Notes under the pieces: model-generated
What the model was told of the DNA's origin: nothing
What the model saw: only the letters and a program-made list of their open reading frames with translations
Database searches by the model: none
Part shown: positions 8,214 to 17,104 of the stretch, piece by piece
Layout: each line of letters starts with the position of its first letter
How positions within the stretch are numbered: the first letter of the stretch is position 1
DNA from: a virus
IMG/VR virus record: IMGVR_UViG_3300023118_000242
Coordinates: 1-37,474 of that record
Strand: one strand, 5' to 3'
Length of the DNA: 37,474 nucleotides
Program-made: the position numbers and the translations under genes

Positions 8214-8592
8214 TGATTAAACTCCAGGTATCCTCAAAGGCCAGTTCCAGCGTTTCGCCGTTTGCCTCGATCAACAGCACCCTCATGCGCATACCGTTGA
8301 TGCCATAGCGCTCAACCGTAACCGTGACCTCCGCGACAATGCCGTCCGCGACCATCCAGGCCAGGGCCTCATCGGCATAGTCCTTGGCATCCTTGAAGGT
8401 GTCCGGCACCAGCGATCGCCGGCGCAACAGCCAAAGGCGTGAACCTATCTGGTCACCCGCCACGGTGGGCACACTGTCCCCCCACCAACCCTGGCGATCG
8501 CTGTCGTCCAAGTCATCGTCATCATTGGCTCGGCGCCAGGAAAACAAGCTGATGGTTACGGCGCGGCGAAGAAGCTGTTCACGATCGGTCAT
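8203..8592 (-). CDS. Mu gp46-like baseplate protein
   Basis: The 129-residue product contains the GP46-family block RQGWWGDSV followed by IGSRLWLLRRR and AKDYADEALAWMV. GP46 family proteins are baseplate wedge components corresponding to P2 W / T4 gp25. The gene lies between the spike (gp45-like) and the gp47-like wedge, overlapping both by one to ten bases. A cluster of Asp residues near positions 24-31 is likely a surface loop. Confidence 0.85.
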   Translation of the reverse strand: MTDREQLLRRAVTISLFSWRRANDDDDLDDSDRQGWWGDSVPTVAGDQIGSRLWLLRRRSLVPDTFKDAKDYADEALAWMVADGIVAEVTVTVERYGINGMRMRVLLIEANGETLELAFEDTWSLINAL

Positions 8593-9107
8593 TAAGCGCC
8601 TCCAGCAGGAACAGGCGGCCCGCTTTGATCAGTCCCTCTCTGGACATTTTCATGAGGGTGATTGATCTGACTCACGCCGCCGGCAACCTGATCTCCATCC
8701 GATTCAATGCGACCAGTCGTTTTGATCAGCGGCGTATCAAAGTTCACAGACTCCGTGGCCTTCACATTCAGCGTCACGGTTTCAATGTCGATGATCCGTC
8801 CACGCTTGAAGTGGAGCTTGTCGCCCTCATCGGTGTACATGGCCACCTCCCCTGAGCTCAGACCTTGCAGCCGAAACCGACGGTCCGCGACGACGATCAC
8901 CACCGCGTGACTGCGATCGCCACCAATAAAACCGGCCAGGGCCTCAGCACCGGCATGCGGACAGGCCGTGAAGCCATACGGCTCCAGGTGTTCAACCTGG
9001 TCCTTCACCTCACCAGCCAGCAAACGAAGCTGCAGGCTTTGCAACTTGCTGGCTGAGTTGGCCAAGGCAACCACGCCACGCGCGAGAAAGTTCGTCAGTG
9101 CGCTCAT
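8592..9107 (-). CDS. Mu gp45-like baseplate spike (gpV-like)
   Basis: The 171-residue protein resembles Mu gp45, the trimeric central spike that pierces the outer membrane. An OB-fold-like region (residues ~35-100) is followed by beta-repeats (TVTLNVKATESVNF, GRIESDGDQV), and a terminal HPH motif (NHPHENV) occupies the place where Mu/P2 spikes coordinate an iron ion at the needle tip. It overlaps the neighbouring genes by one to four bases. Confidence 0.85.
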   Translation of the reverse strand: MSALTNFLARGVVALANSASKLQSLQLRLLAGEVKDQVEHLEPYGFTACPHAGAEALAGFIGGDRSHAVVIVVADRRFRLQGLSSGEVAMYTDEGDKLHFKRGRIIDIETVTLNVKATESVNFDTPLIKTTGRIESDGDQVAGGVSQINHPHENVQRGTDQSGPPVPAGGA

Positions 9108-10216
9108 GAGGGCTTGTAGTCCGCAGGAATGAGGTATTCGAAGTTGTCAGTTTTCTTGCCCTTGCGTAGCTTGCGCTTCTCGTAGGCATCGTTCGGCTCG
9201 GGCAGAAAACCGTCAGGCGGAGCGACGCTGAGCGTGGCAAAAGTGCCTTGCTCGCCGAGTTCGTAACTGATTTCGGTGATCAGCATATCTCGGTCAAAAC
9301 CAACGATTGGATCCACCACACGCACAATCATGTTGTGTCGCCACAGCTCGCCGTTGCTCTGCCGCCATCCTTGGTATTTGTATGTGGCCGCCAGGGCCTT
9401 GCTGATGGCATTGGCGCGCTCCCACACGACACGCGCACGTGCGATGGCTGGGGTAAGTTGGCCGGACTGCTGGATGACCTTGACGCGTTTGCGACCGATT
9501 CGATCATCGGTAACCGATGCCTCGACCTCTGTTGCAGCGACACCGAAGCTCGTGTCGGTGCCGCTGCGCTGCCCCTTGCTGACGTATTTGGAGAACACAT
9601 TGGAAAAATCCATCTGTGCATCGCCGGTCAGGATGTTCTCCCCCAACACCAGCCGATCAGCCGCACGGCCAGCACTCCCTGGTGAGGCGATGATCAAACG
9701 TCCGCGACCATCGTCAGTGCTGAACAGGCGAGACAGCGTCAGTAACCGGTCGATGCTCTCGAAAGCCGTTTCGCCGGGCTCGATCGTGTGGTCATCGATT
9801 GCTTGCGCCAGGCCGGAATCATCAATAACGGTGATCCCGTACTCACCCGCCAGTGCTGCCACGATGCTCTGCACGCTCTGGGCGCGCCATTGACCAGGGG
9901 TATTGATCGCTGCGCAGTCAACCAAGTCGCCCGTGCGTGACTTTCCTGAGATCGACAAATTGACGGCCCGACCATCGTATTGAACGGGGGCTGCTGACAC
10001 ATACCCTGTCAGGATCAGCTCTCTGCCGATCCGCACTTCGACCGCCTCACCCGGCTTGATGCGTACCGGTACATCACCGCCGCCTGGCCAGCTCCAGGTG
10101 ATGCCCAACTCAAAGTCGCGCGCCTGGCGCTCCAGGCCGGCACTGATCCGCACCGATTTCCACCCGGCGTAGTCGTACCCGCCAGCGCTTAGGGTGACGA
10201 TATTGGATTGATCCAT
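9104..10216 (-). CDS. Mu gp44-like baseplate hub protein (P2 D-like)
   Basis: The 370-residue protein opens with NIVTLSAGGYDYAGWKSVRISAGLE and contains EAVEVRIG-x-ELILTGYV and the SGKSRTGDLVDC block seen in Mu gp44 tail proteins, which form the trimeric hub between tube and spike. C-terminal residues include NMIVRVVDPIVGFDRDMLITE, also typical. The gene precedes the spike gene with a four-base overlap and follows the gp43-like gene, exactly the Mu order. Confidence 0.85.
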   Translation of the reverse strand: MDQSNIVTLSAGGYDYAGWKSVRISAGLERQARDFELGITWSWPGGGDVPVRIKPGEAVEVRIGRELILTGYVSAAPVQYDGRAVNLSISGKSRTGDLVDCAAINTPGQWRAQSVQSIVAALAGEYGITVIDDSGLAQAIDDHTIEPGETAFESIDRLLTLSRLFSTDDGRGRLIIASPGSAGRAADRLVLGENILTGDAQMDFSNVFSKYVSKGQRSGTDTSFGVAATEVEASVTDDRIGRKRVKVIQQSGQLTPAIARARVVWERANAISKALAATYKYQGWRQSNGELWRHNMIVRVVDPIVGFDRDMLITEISYELGEQGTFATLSVAPPDGFLPEPNDAYEKRKLRKGKKTDNFEYLIPADYKPS

Positions 10217-10218
10217 AA

Positions 10219-11478
10219 TCAGCTCTTGGCGACTTGTAGCTCGGTTGCCGGCACGAAACCGGGATGACGGATACGGTTGCGCGAAACGATCTCAGCACCA
10301 CGCAGCGCATCGCCGTAAAGGCTGTACGCGATGACAAGCGACGGAACAGTTTGCCGTGGGGTGAAGGCCCGTAACCAAACACCACTGCGGGCCACTTCGG
10401 TCAAATGGCGATCGAGGCGTAGCCGTGCATCACTGAGGACGCTGAAGTGATCTGGAGCACTGTCAGCAGCAACAGCCCATACCGCCTCGCTGATAGCGTC
10501 ACGCAATTCAAGAATGTCGTCAGCGACCGGGACACTGGTCAGTTCGGCAGCACCCGCTACCGTCGTCAGCCCCTGCTCGCCCAGTTGGGCGGCCAGGCTC
10601 GCGGCCTGGCCAGAACTGGACACATCAGCAATGGGCACCTCTGCCATGTCCAGCACCAGCCCAAGAATGGCAGCGTCTTGGATCAGCCCGATGACCGCCG
10701 CCTGAATCGCAGCCTCGTCAGCGGTCGACGTCACAGGTGCCCCAGTGTCAAGCGCCGGTATAGCATCTGCCATGGCCTGGCTGCTCTTCAGCTGACTGCC
10801 TGCGCCAAAGCCGTCAAACGTCCTTTCCAAACGAACCAGGTCACTCAACAAGCTCGCCGCAAAAGCCTGCGGGGCGTTCAGCAGCCCATCGACGAACGCG
10901 TCTAGATCCGACGCCAACGACGTCATGGGTTTCAGAAAGTTGATACCGAAGGCGTACACACTCGACAGCGCTGTACGTAAAGCCCGAGCTCGCTGCCCCG
11001 CCAAGTTGACAGCGGCCATCGCCGTGCTGAACCGGCTCTGTATAGATGCCAGCAACAAATCCTGCTGTTTGACCAACTGCTGTTTGGTGTTGGGGGCCTG
11101 GACAGGAAACTCCAACGTGCCGTCGATGAACTCCAGCGCGAAGCGAACCATGCCCCCCTCATCCCGCGCATGAGAGACCTCGCATTCCCCCGCCGTGACC
11201 GTCAGCCGGCCAAACCAGGGGTGAAGCAACTCGCCCGCCCCCGGTTTGTCCAGCGCGGTCAGCAGGCGGTCACGTTGCGACAAACAATCATCACCCACGA
11301 CAAACCCCGAAAACCGGTATTTGCGCGTCTGGCGACCCATATCCTCTGTGTAAGGCTGATCACGCTGGGGGTATTCGTGGACCTGCGTGCGCCGGCCCAC
11401 CGGTACGTTGTCGGTATCAACCCAAAACGGGATCCCACGAAAGGATGCGGCCTGTTTTCGGTCACGCCACTCACTCAT
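10219..11478 (-). CDS. Mu gp43-like / DNA circularisation N-terminal family tail protein
   Basis: The N-terminal ~100 residues (SFRGIPFWVDTDNVPVGRR, HEYPQRDQPYTEDMGR, YRFSGFVVGDD) match the family called DNA circularisation protein N-terminus, of which Mu gp43 is a member. Despite the name, in Mu-like phages it is a baseplate or tape-measure-capping protein. The rest (~300 aa) is Ala-rich and helical. It overlaps the tape measure gene by four bases and is three bases from the hub gene. Confidence 0.8.
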   Translation of the reverse strand: MSEWRDRKQAASFRGIPFWVDTDNVPVGRRTQVHEYPQRDQPYTEDMGRQTRKYRFSGFVVGDDCLSQRDRLLTALDKPGAGELLHPWFGRLTVTAGECEVSHARDEGGMVRFALEFIDGTLEFPVQAPNTKQQLVKQQDLLLASIQSRFSTAMAAVNLAGQRARALRTALSSVYAFGINFLKPMTSLASDLDAFVDGLLNAPQAFAASLLSDLVRLERTFDGFGAGSQLKSSQAMADAIPALDTGAPVTSTADEAAIQAAVIGLIQDAAILGLVLDMAEVPIADVSSSGQAASLAAQLGEQGLTTVAGAAELTSVPVADDILELRDAISEAVWAVAADSAPDHFSVLSDARLRLDRHLTEVARSGVWLRAFTPRQTVPSLVIAYSLYGDALRGAEIVSRNRIRHPGFVPATELQVAKS

Positions 11479-13394
11479 GGTGCATCTCCCGATAAGGACC
11501 GATAACCAACCTTCGGTGTAATGGAAAGCCCTGGTTGACTGGTTTTAGCCGGGTCTACCCGCATCCCCGGCGGAGCGTTTTGAAAGCGCATCACCAGCTC
11601 GCCGTTGAGCTGCGTTTTGTTCGCCGCTGCCGTCTGCTGGAGCAGCGAGCCAGGGGCAGGTAAGACGGGGACGCGCAGCAACTGATTCGGATCCAGCCCA
11701 GCCTGGCTCGCGTTACGCTGGGCCTGCTGACTGCGCATGGTCTGCGGTGCATCCGCCAACAGGAACGCCCCCGTACCACCACCCGGCCCGGCATTGCGAA
11801 TGCGCTGCGCCTCGGCCTGCTGCTGGACTTTGGCGGTCAGCCCGACGCCCCCCTCCTCCATGCCAAACAGCTTCAAAATCGGCTGAATGTAGGGCTGGAT
11901 GTCCTCCCACAACTTCCTGAAAAACTCCGTGATCGGCGTCCAGTTTTTAATGATCAGCGCCATGGGCGTCCAACCAAAAACCGATTTCATGAAGTCGATG
12001 AAGGGGGTGGTGTAAGCCTTGATCAGATCCCACAACGCCGTGAAAAAAGGCCCGACGGTTTCCCAGTTGGCAACGATCAAGCCAGCCGCCGCCGCGATCG
12101 CCACCGCAATGATGCCGATCGGGGTGGCCGCGAAGGCGACACCCAGCACCCGTACGGCCACGGTCGCGGCAAAAACACCCGCACGAAGCGCCGTGAAAGC
12201 GATACCCGCAACGGCCAGGCCCTTAACCAATTGGGGATTGGCCTGAACAAACTCAGCGACCTGCACGATCATTGGTCGAAGTGCATCCACCACTGAGTTG
12301 ATACCTGGGAGTAAAGCGTTACCCAAAGCACGTGCGACGCCGTCGACGCTTTGACGTAACAGCTGCAGGTTATTTGCCGTTGTGTCCGCCCTTGATTGGT
12401 ATTCCTTTTCCATCGAGCCGGCATACTTGGTGGCATCCCCCACCTTCTGCAAATTCGTGCGTAACAGTTCGACGTTGGTGAGCAAGGGTGTAATAGCCGC
12501 TACGGACTCGCTGCCAAACAACTCAGTTAACAGGGCAGGACGCTTGGCGGCATCGACCATTGAGATACGCGTGAGGACATCAAGTAGCGTTTTTTGAGCA
12601 TCCTTCTGCATGCCCTCGGCAACGTTTTTTGAGTCCAGGCGTAACGACTTAAAGGCCTGCGCCTGGCTCTTGGTCGCAGCTGTGCCCTTGGTCATCGACA
12701 GCATGAAGTTTTTGATGCCTGTCGCCGCCACATCTTGTTTCACACCGACGCCGGCCATCGTCGCACCGAGTGCCGCAACCTGAGCCGCTGACAAACCCGC
12801 AACTTCTCCTAGCCCTCCTACCTCCGTGACAATGGCCGACACTTTCTGCGCATTGGCCGGCCCGGTGTTCCCCAGGTAGTTGATTTGGTCGGCCAGGCGG
12901 ATAGCACCCTCTTGGGTCATCCTGAAAGCAGTTCGCCAGGTGGACATCATGTCGCCGCTTTGCTCGGCGGTCTGGTCGAATGCAATCCCCATCTTCACCG
13001 CAGACTCCGCGAAGCCCAGGAGCTCTTCACGCGCAAAGCCCGCCTGTCCGCCCGCCGCTACAATCTTGGCAATGTCGCCAGCAGCCATCGGCAAGCGGTC
13101 AGACATTCGTCCAATGTCATCCGCCATCTGCTTGAACTGCTGCGGCGTGTCGAAGTTAACCACCTTCCTCACGTCTGCCATTTGCGACTCAAAATCAATG
13201 GCCGCTTTGGCACCCGCTACAAACGGGGCAGCCAATACGCCACCGGTCACAATGTCGCTGAACCCAATTTTGCCAAGGCCCGTTTTATCGAGCCCCTTAC
13301 GGAAAGCCGCGACGTTTTTACGGGCGCCGGCCAACATAGGCGAAAGCTTATCAACGCCGGTGATCAACGCCTTGAGCTGAAACTTATCGGCCAT
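11475..13394 (-). CDS. Tail tape measure protein
   Basis: The 639-residue protein is the longest structural protein after the fibre. It has a family-typical N-terminus (AGARKNVAAFRKGL, AAIDFESQMADVRKVV), a phage-related minor-tail block with GDMMSTWRTAFRMT and a metal- and Gly-poor helical region, and one strongly hydrophobic double segment around residues 390-450 (FAATPIGIIAVAIAAAAGLIV) that may form a membrane channel during DNA ejection. ATG 13394 overlaps the stop of the frameshifted chaperone frame (TGATG); the GTG just upstream is the alternative. Its length sets tail length. The C-terminus is Gly/Pro/Gln-rich. Confidence 0.9.
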   Translation of the reverse strand: MADKFQLKALITGVDKLSPMLAGARKNVAAFRKGLDKTGLGKIGFSDIVTGGVLAAPFVAGAKAAIDFESQMADVRKVVNFDTPQQFKQMADDIGRMSDRLPMAAGDIAKIVAAGGQAGFAREELLGFAESAVKMGIAFDQTAEQSGDMMSTWRTAFRMTQEGAIRLADQINYLGNTGPANAQKVSAIVTEVGGLGEVAGLSAAQVAALGATMAGVGVKQDVAATGIKNFMLSMTKGTAATKSQAQAFKSLRLDSKNVAEGMQKDAQKTLLDVLTRISMVDAAKRPALLTELFGSESVAAITPLLTNVELLRTNLQKVGDATKYAGSMEKEYQSRADTTANNLQLLRQSVDGVARALGNALLPGINSVVDALRPMIVQVAEFVQANPQLVKGLAVAGIAFTALRAGVFAATVAVRVLGVAFAATPIGIIAVAIAAAAGLIVANWETVGPFFTALWDLIKAYTTPFIDFMKSVFGWTPMALIIKNWTPITEFFRKLWEDIQPYIQPILKLFGMEEGGVGLTAKVQQQAEAQRIRNAGPGGGTGAFLLADAPQTMRSQQAQRNASQAGLDPNQLLRVPVLPAPGSLLQQTAAANKTQLNGELVMRFQNAPPGMRVDPAKTSQPGLSITPKVGYRSLSGDAP

Positions 13395-13579
13395 CACTCC
13401 CCCTCCAACACATTGTTGATGCGCTGGGCGTGCGCAATAGACTCAAGAACGATGTCCAGCGACCTGGCCATCACCAGCTCTGGGTCCGTTTTCCAGAAGT
13501 AGGCCAGGTCGTAGGCAACGGCTATTAGGCCGTCAAGGTCGCAGATGCCGGCGTCATAAAAAAACCAGCAATCAGCCAA
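13394..13579 (-). CDS. Tail assembly chaperone, -1 frameshift extension (GT-like)
   Basis: This open frame has no good ribosome binding site and overlaps the end of the chaperone gene in the -1 frame. It most likely supplies the C-terminal 54 residues (from YDAGIC onward) of a fusion made by ribosomal slippage at the T7 run 13558-13564, as gpG-T in lambda and the equivalent pair in Mu. The fusion would be about 142 aa. Its stop overlaps the tape measure start, which matches the usual order chaperone, frameshift extension, tape measure. Confidence 0.65.
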   Translation of the reverse strand: MADCWFFYDAGICDLDGLIAVAYDLAYFWKTDPELVMARSLDIVLESIAHAQRINNVLEGE

Positions 13580-13821
13580 CTGAGACTGTTGAGGTCAGCC
13601 AGATCCAACTGGTTGACCGAGGACGACGGGATACCCGCGCACACGACGATGTACTTGGCGGCGATGTCCAGATCGATCGATACCGCCTCATCCTTGTCGA
13701 TCTTGTAGGGCAACCCCTTGATGGCCCTGGCTTCCTGCGGAGTAGGCCGGCGGATGGTCAGCTCGCTCAATTGCTCGCCGTGTGCCTCAATGGGCGCGGA
13801 CAGCTTTACGACTTCGCTCAT
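13525..13821 (-). CDS. Tail assembly chaperone (Mu gp41-like, G-like)
   Basis: The 98-residue product starts SEVVKLSAPIEAHGEQLSELTIRRPTPQEARAIKGLP, a pattern of the phage tail chaperone family of Mu-like phages. Such proteins bind the tape measure protein until tube polymerisation. ATG 13821 is preferred over an ATG nine codons upstream because it lies at the four-base overlap with the tube gene stop (13818). The zero frame ends just after the slippery run with MTPASATLTA. Confidence 0.8.
   Translation of the reverse strand: MSEVVKLSAPIEAHGEQLSELTIRRPTPQEARAIKGLPYKIDKDEAVSIDLDIAAKYIVVCAGIPSSSVNQLDLADLNSLSWLIAGFFMTPASATLTA
13558..13564 (-). other. Slippery heptamer for -1 ribosomal frameshifting
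   Basis: Seven T residues on the coding strand read T-TTT-TTT in the zero frame of the chaperone gene (codons GGT TTT TTT ATG). Stepping back one base gives TTT TTT TAT and enters the open frame ending at 13394. The heptamer fits X-XXY-YYZ and its place just before the end of a tail chaperone gene is the conserved position for this event. Confidence 0.7.
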
Positions 13822-14165
13822 TGCCACACTCCCTTGGTGCCATCCCATTGGATGTCGATGGTCCCGTCATCGCCCTTCGACGCCGGCTCACCGATGACGT
13901 AGGCGCCCGACAAAACGTAGACACCGCCGTTCTTGAACTCGACGGTAATGGTCTGATCGGTGGCTCGCGTGATTTGCTTGATGGGCAAGTCAGGGGAATG
14001 AACGATGGTGGCTTTCACATAGGGCACCAGATCCTCTTCCTTGAAGAATCCCGGCGCAATCGACTCGCGCTTAACGTCACTGAGCGGGCATTCCACACCC
14101 CCCGTGGTTGTGAACTGAATACCGTCCGCCTTGATGTAGACGGTGCCGGCGACTTTCTGGCCCAT
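13818..14165 (-). CDS. Tail tube protein (Mu-type)
   Basis: The 115-residue protein (GQKVAGTVYIKADGIQF...KNGGVYVLSGAYVIGEPASKGDDGTIDIQWDG) matches Mu-like tail tube proteins in length and in its beta-rich pattern. It lies directly after the sheath gene, but an intrinsic terminator (14180-14202) separates them. Its start has no overlap with the sheath gene, so it relies on its own ribosome binding site (AGGAGT-like sequence upstream of ATG 14165). Confidence 0.85.
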   Translation of the reverse strand: MGQKVAGTVYIKADGIQFTTTGGVECPLSDVKRESIAPGFFKEEDLVPYVKATIVHSPDLPIKQITRATDQTITVEFKNGGVYVLSGAYVIGEPASKGDDGTIDIQWDGTKGVWQ

Positions 14166-14179
14166 GGCCTTACTCCTAC

Positions 14180-14202
14180 AAAAAAGCCCGCACTAGGCGG
14201 GC
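14180..14202 (-). terminator. Intrinsic terminator between sheath and tube genes
   Basis: On the minus strand GCCCGC-CTAGT-GCGGGC is followed by TTTTTT. The stem-loop core equals that of the terminator at 3139-3163. It would let part of the transcription stop after the sheath gene. Confidence 0.75.
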
Positions 14203-14219
14203 CAGGGTTGTTCGATCCG

Positions 14220-15716
14220 TCACGCCGCGTCGGCGGCGTACTGCAGGCGGAACTGATACTGCAGCGCGAAGATGCGCAACTGATTGATCAGATCAGGCGG
14301 ATACAGGACGTTGACCCGGTTGGGGTTGGTCGAGGATCGCGTAACAATGAGGTTTTCAGCGAACGCGTCAGCGTTCTCGACGATGCCCAGTTGCTCAAGC
14401 GCGTAGTAACCCGCGATCAGCTCGGCGCGGATAACCGACGGGGTCACGATCGCCTGGCCAGCGCCAAAGCGGGTACCGTCGTCGGCCAGCTTGTGACGGC
14501 CATACTTGCTGGTCACCCGCGTTTTCAGGAAGTTGATGACATAGGCCGAGGTGTGCAACGTCTCACTGTCCAGGTAGGAATCATCGCTTTGATCAAACGC
14601 ATTGCGCTGATAAGTGGTGATTGCCCGTTCGATGCGGACTGCACCGCCACCGTAGTAAGCCGTGGCGACGCCGTGCGTCAGCAGCGATTGCCGCTCAAGC
14701 AGCAGAAAGCGGCTACCCGCCGGCGCTGGGTTAACGCCAGTCAGCTCGCCGGTTTGTGTGGGGCGAGCCGGATCAGCGGAAATAAACACTGCCTGGCGCG
14801 CCGCATAGCCCGCTGCCACTTTCCAAAAGGGATCTGGCACAAGAGCCTCGAACCCGTGCACCGTGACGTGCTGATCGTTGCGCGCCGATCCGAATGCCAC
14901 CAGGGAACCCAGCGTGCCGCGTTTCGCGGCATACACATGGCCATAGATTTGCTTGGCCCAGCTCCAGCGACCGCTGGAATCCCCCATGAACTCCTTCCAG
15001 GCATCGAGCGAGGTCGTATCCGACCAGGGCGCACAGATGAACTCGAAAGGTTCATCACCAAGATTTGCCTGAGCGACGGCTACATCTGGCGAGCCAACGC
15101 CGCCAGTCATTGGGGCAAGAACGACCGTCAGGCCTGCTGGGGTAGTCTCACCATTGTTGCGGCCAAGCCGGTTGAGCTGCAGCGCGATGTCGTTGCCACT
15201 ATCACCCGACCACTTACAGGTCAGGGTTACAACCCCCGCGTCAGCTGCAGCAGTGACCGCCAGGCCGGCAGCATTGATGGACGCCACCAAGGCAGCCGCT
15301 GCCACCGTAGGACTGGCACCGGTCGCCACCGTGGCGCGTACGCGGGTTCCGCCGATGTACAGGTTGATCACCCCACCGGCAGTAACAGCCCCCGTGATGG
15401 TGACGGTGCCAGCGGCCTTGGTGCCCAGCCCTTTTACCGGCAAGCACCACACTTCGCCGGCGGGATCGCTGGCGCGCCAGGTTTCGTACATCTGCGCCAG
15501 CATTGAGCCCACACCGCCGATACTCTTGGCCAACCCAAGGCTGGAGACCAAGGTCAAGCGTCCGATCTCCTCGGCAGCCGAGTCATCGTTGACCTGGGCG
15601 ACGATGAGGCGCGCCATGCTGGATGTCGCATTGTTCGCCTGGCTGTTGTCCACTTCGGCATAGAACAGCGGCACCCGAATGTCACTGGGAATAGTGTTAA
15701 AGCTGACTTCGCTCAT
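14220..15716 (-). CDS. Contractile tail sheath protein (Mu gp39/gpL-like)
   Basis: The 498-residue protein shows the Mu-like sheath pattern: VSFNTIPSDIRVPLFYAEVDNSQA at the N-terminus, a central GDSGNDIALQLN segment, and a conserved C-terminal domain including DSYLDSETLHTSAYVINFLKTRVTSKYGRHKLADDGTRFG. Sheath subunits wrap the tube and contract to drive the spike into the cell. Length agrees with Mu-type sheaths (~495 aa). The start codon overlaps the stop of the small gene upstream (TAATG), and a terminator follows. Confidence 0.92.
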   Translation of the reverse strand: MSEVSFNTIPSDIRVPLFYAEVDNSQANNATSSMARLIVAQVNDDSAAEEIGRLTLVSSLGLAKSIGGVGSMLAQMYETWRASDPAGEVWCLPVKGLGTKAAGTVTITGAVTAGGVINLYIGGTRVRATVATGASPTVAAAALVASINAAGLAVTAAADAGVVTLTCKWSGDSGNDIALQLNRLGRNNGETTPAGLTVVLAPMTGGVGSPDVAVAQANLGDEPFEFICAPWSDTTSLDAWKEFMGDSSGRWSWAKQIYGHVYAAKRGTLGSLVAFGSARNDQHVTVHGFEALVPDPFWKVAAGYAARQAVFISADPARPTQTGELTGVNPAPAGSRFLLLERQSLLTHGVATAYYGGGAVRIERAITTYQRNAFDQSDDSYLDSETLHTSAYVINFLKTRVTSKYGRHKLADDGTRFGAGQAIVTPSVIRAELIAGYYALEQLGIVENADAFAENLIVTRSSTNPNRVNVLYPPDLINQLRIFALQYQFRLQYAADAA

Positions 15717-15934
15717 TACTCAGCGCTCCCAGGTTCAGCCGCGGCCACAGCGGCGACAGGTTTGGTGGTGGCCTTGGTTTTTTTTGGTGCCTCTTCAGTG
15801 ACGTCCTGATCACTCAAGCGCCGCAACCAATAGGTGTTGCGAGGGACTGCACGGCCTTCGGGCGGCAAGTAATCACCGGCCTCCGGATCCGGGGTCTTCC
15901 GGCCCTCAGCCGGGTACACAGTGATGCGGGACAT
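15716..15934 (-). CDS. Mu gp38-like small protein (DUF2635)
   Basis: The 72-residue product begins SRITVYPAEGRKTPDPEAGDYLPPEGRAVPRNTYWLRRL, which is the DUF2635 signature found directly upstream of the sheath gene in Mu-like phages. Its function is unknown. The C-terminal half is a low-complexity Lys/Ala/Pro tail. It overlaps the sheath gene by one base. Confidence 0.8.
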   Translation of the reverse strand: MSRITVYPAEGRKTPDPEAGDYLPPEGRAVPRNTYWLRRLSDQDVTEEAPKKTKATTKPVAAVAAAEPGSAE

Positions 15935-15945
15935 GAGAAATCCTC

Positions 15946-16539
15946 TTACGGTTGGGGAAGGTCTACGGAAAACTGCGCGTCGATCCGGCCATCAGGGCCA
16001 GGCGCTTGTAGGTTGGGATCAGAGGGCTCGATAAAATCGACTTTAACGTCCAGGCCCTCAAACGCCGGGAGGCCGTCAAGTTTCCACTCCTCCCAGGTTT
16101 CAGCAGGCTCGGATGCCCGGTTTCGTCCCAACTGAAACGCCGCCTCAAAGCTGAAGCGGTACACAACACGGGCGCGATTGATGAAGATCAAACTTCCTCC
16201 GCCGTACGTGATGGGGTCGTACTCGACGCCGGGCTTCCAGCCCACCAGCGCTTTCCACAAGCTCGCACGCAAATCGTGCAGCAGATCTGCAGCCTCCTGG
16301 CCGCGCTCATCGGTGCTATCAAGCACCAGGATCACGTCAAACAGGTCGGTAATATCCTGGCGGATGGCGTTGGCCACATCGTTGGCGGACGCTTCGTCAC
16401 CTGCCGCGATCACGTAGGCCGAGGGGTGACTTAGCTTTGCGCTACTGGCCACGGCGTCCCAATCGATACCCCCCGATACCCTGTTGGAAAAGACAGGACA
16501 GTACGCACGCAACTGCGCGACGATCAGACTGATTTTCAT
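15946..16539 (-). CDS. Mu gp37-like tail terminator / tail completion protein
   Basis: The 197-residue protein (KISLIVAQLRAYCPVFSNRVSGGIDWDAV... ending in the conserved-looking SLIFINRARVVYRFSFEA) resembles phage tail terminator proteins of the Mu gp37 group, which cap the tail and join it to the head. ATG 16539 is preceded by TGGA at about 8 bases; an upstream in-frame start (16569) has weaker support. It sits between the gp10-like protein and the DUF2635 gene. Confidence 0.65.
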   Translation of the reverse strand: MKISLIVAQLRAYCPVFSNRVSGGIDWDAVASSAKLSHPSAYVIAAGDEASANDVANAIRQDITDLFDVILVLDSTDERGQEAADLLHDLRASLWKALVGWKPGVEYDPITYGGGSLIFINRARVVYRFSFEAAFQLGRNRASEPAETWEEWKLDGLPAFEGLDVKVDFIEPSDPNLQAPGPDGRIDAQFSVDLPQP

Positions 16540-16582
16540 CGTGTGTTCCAGGGTTAAAGGTGCCAACAAAAACTGGCGGGAG

Positions 16583-17104
16583 TCAGCTCAGAGCAGCGGC
16601 GAACGCCGCAGAGAGGATGGCTTGCACTTCGGACTTGGAGTCCTGCAGTGCGTCGGCCATGTAGTTGTCGCGGGGTTTGATCCGCCATTCACCTGCCGCA
16701 CGCGCAGCAAGAGCAGCTGCGCGCGCTCCGGCGGCGCGGCGGTTAGATTTACCCCTGCCTTTACCAGGAGCCAACTTGCCGAGCCGTGAGCCTTTCTTCA
16801 CCCCGTAGTGCAGGTAGGCCGGGTAGTAATCTTCCATCCTGCTGGTCTTATGAGGTGCGACCTTCACCAGGAAGCCCGAGCGGGACACCTTGAACGTGAT
16901 CGACTCCAAGGTCGCACCGGTACGGTTGACGGGGTATCCCTCCTCTCCCCGAGCGAGCGCAAGATTCATCTGTGCTCGTTGCATCACCAACCGTCCGGCC
17001 TTACGCATGCCGGCACGAATTTTTCGCTTATCGAAAATATCGCGCGGCAGGTTGTTGTAACCCTCAATGTGCAAATAGCCGTCTATAGAAGCCGAATTAG
17101 ACAT
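16583..17104 (-). CDS. HK97 gp10-like tail/head completion protein
   Basis: The 173-residue product is strongly basic and has HK97 gp10-like features: an N-terminal helix pair (KRKIRAGMRKAGRLVMQRAQMNLA), TGATLESITFKVSRSG, YYPAYLHYGVKKGSR, then an Arg/Ala/Lys-rich insertion and W-R-I-K-P-R-D-N-Y near the end. This family is a neck or tail completion component of HK97-like phages. It overlaps the preceding head-tail joining gene by eight bases and marks the border between head-type and Mu-type tail modules. Confidence 0.7.
   Translation of the reverse strand: MSNSASIDGYLHIEGYNNLPRDIFDKRKIRAGMRKAGRLVMQRAQMNLALARGEEGYPVNRTGATLESITFKVSRSGFLVKVAPHKTSRMEDYYPAYLHYGVKKGSRLGKLAPGKGRGKSNRRAAGARAAALAARAAGEWRIKPRDNYMADALQDSKSEVQAILSAAFAAALS

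Noticed and set aside
13782-15506. Long + strand open frame (574 codons) across the sheath and tube genes
   Set aside because: It is antisense to well-recognised genes, has an odd Arg/His-rich composition and no ribosome binding site; typical shadow frame in GC-rich DNA.
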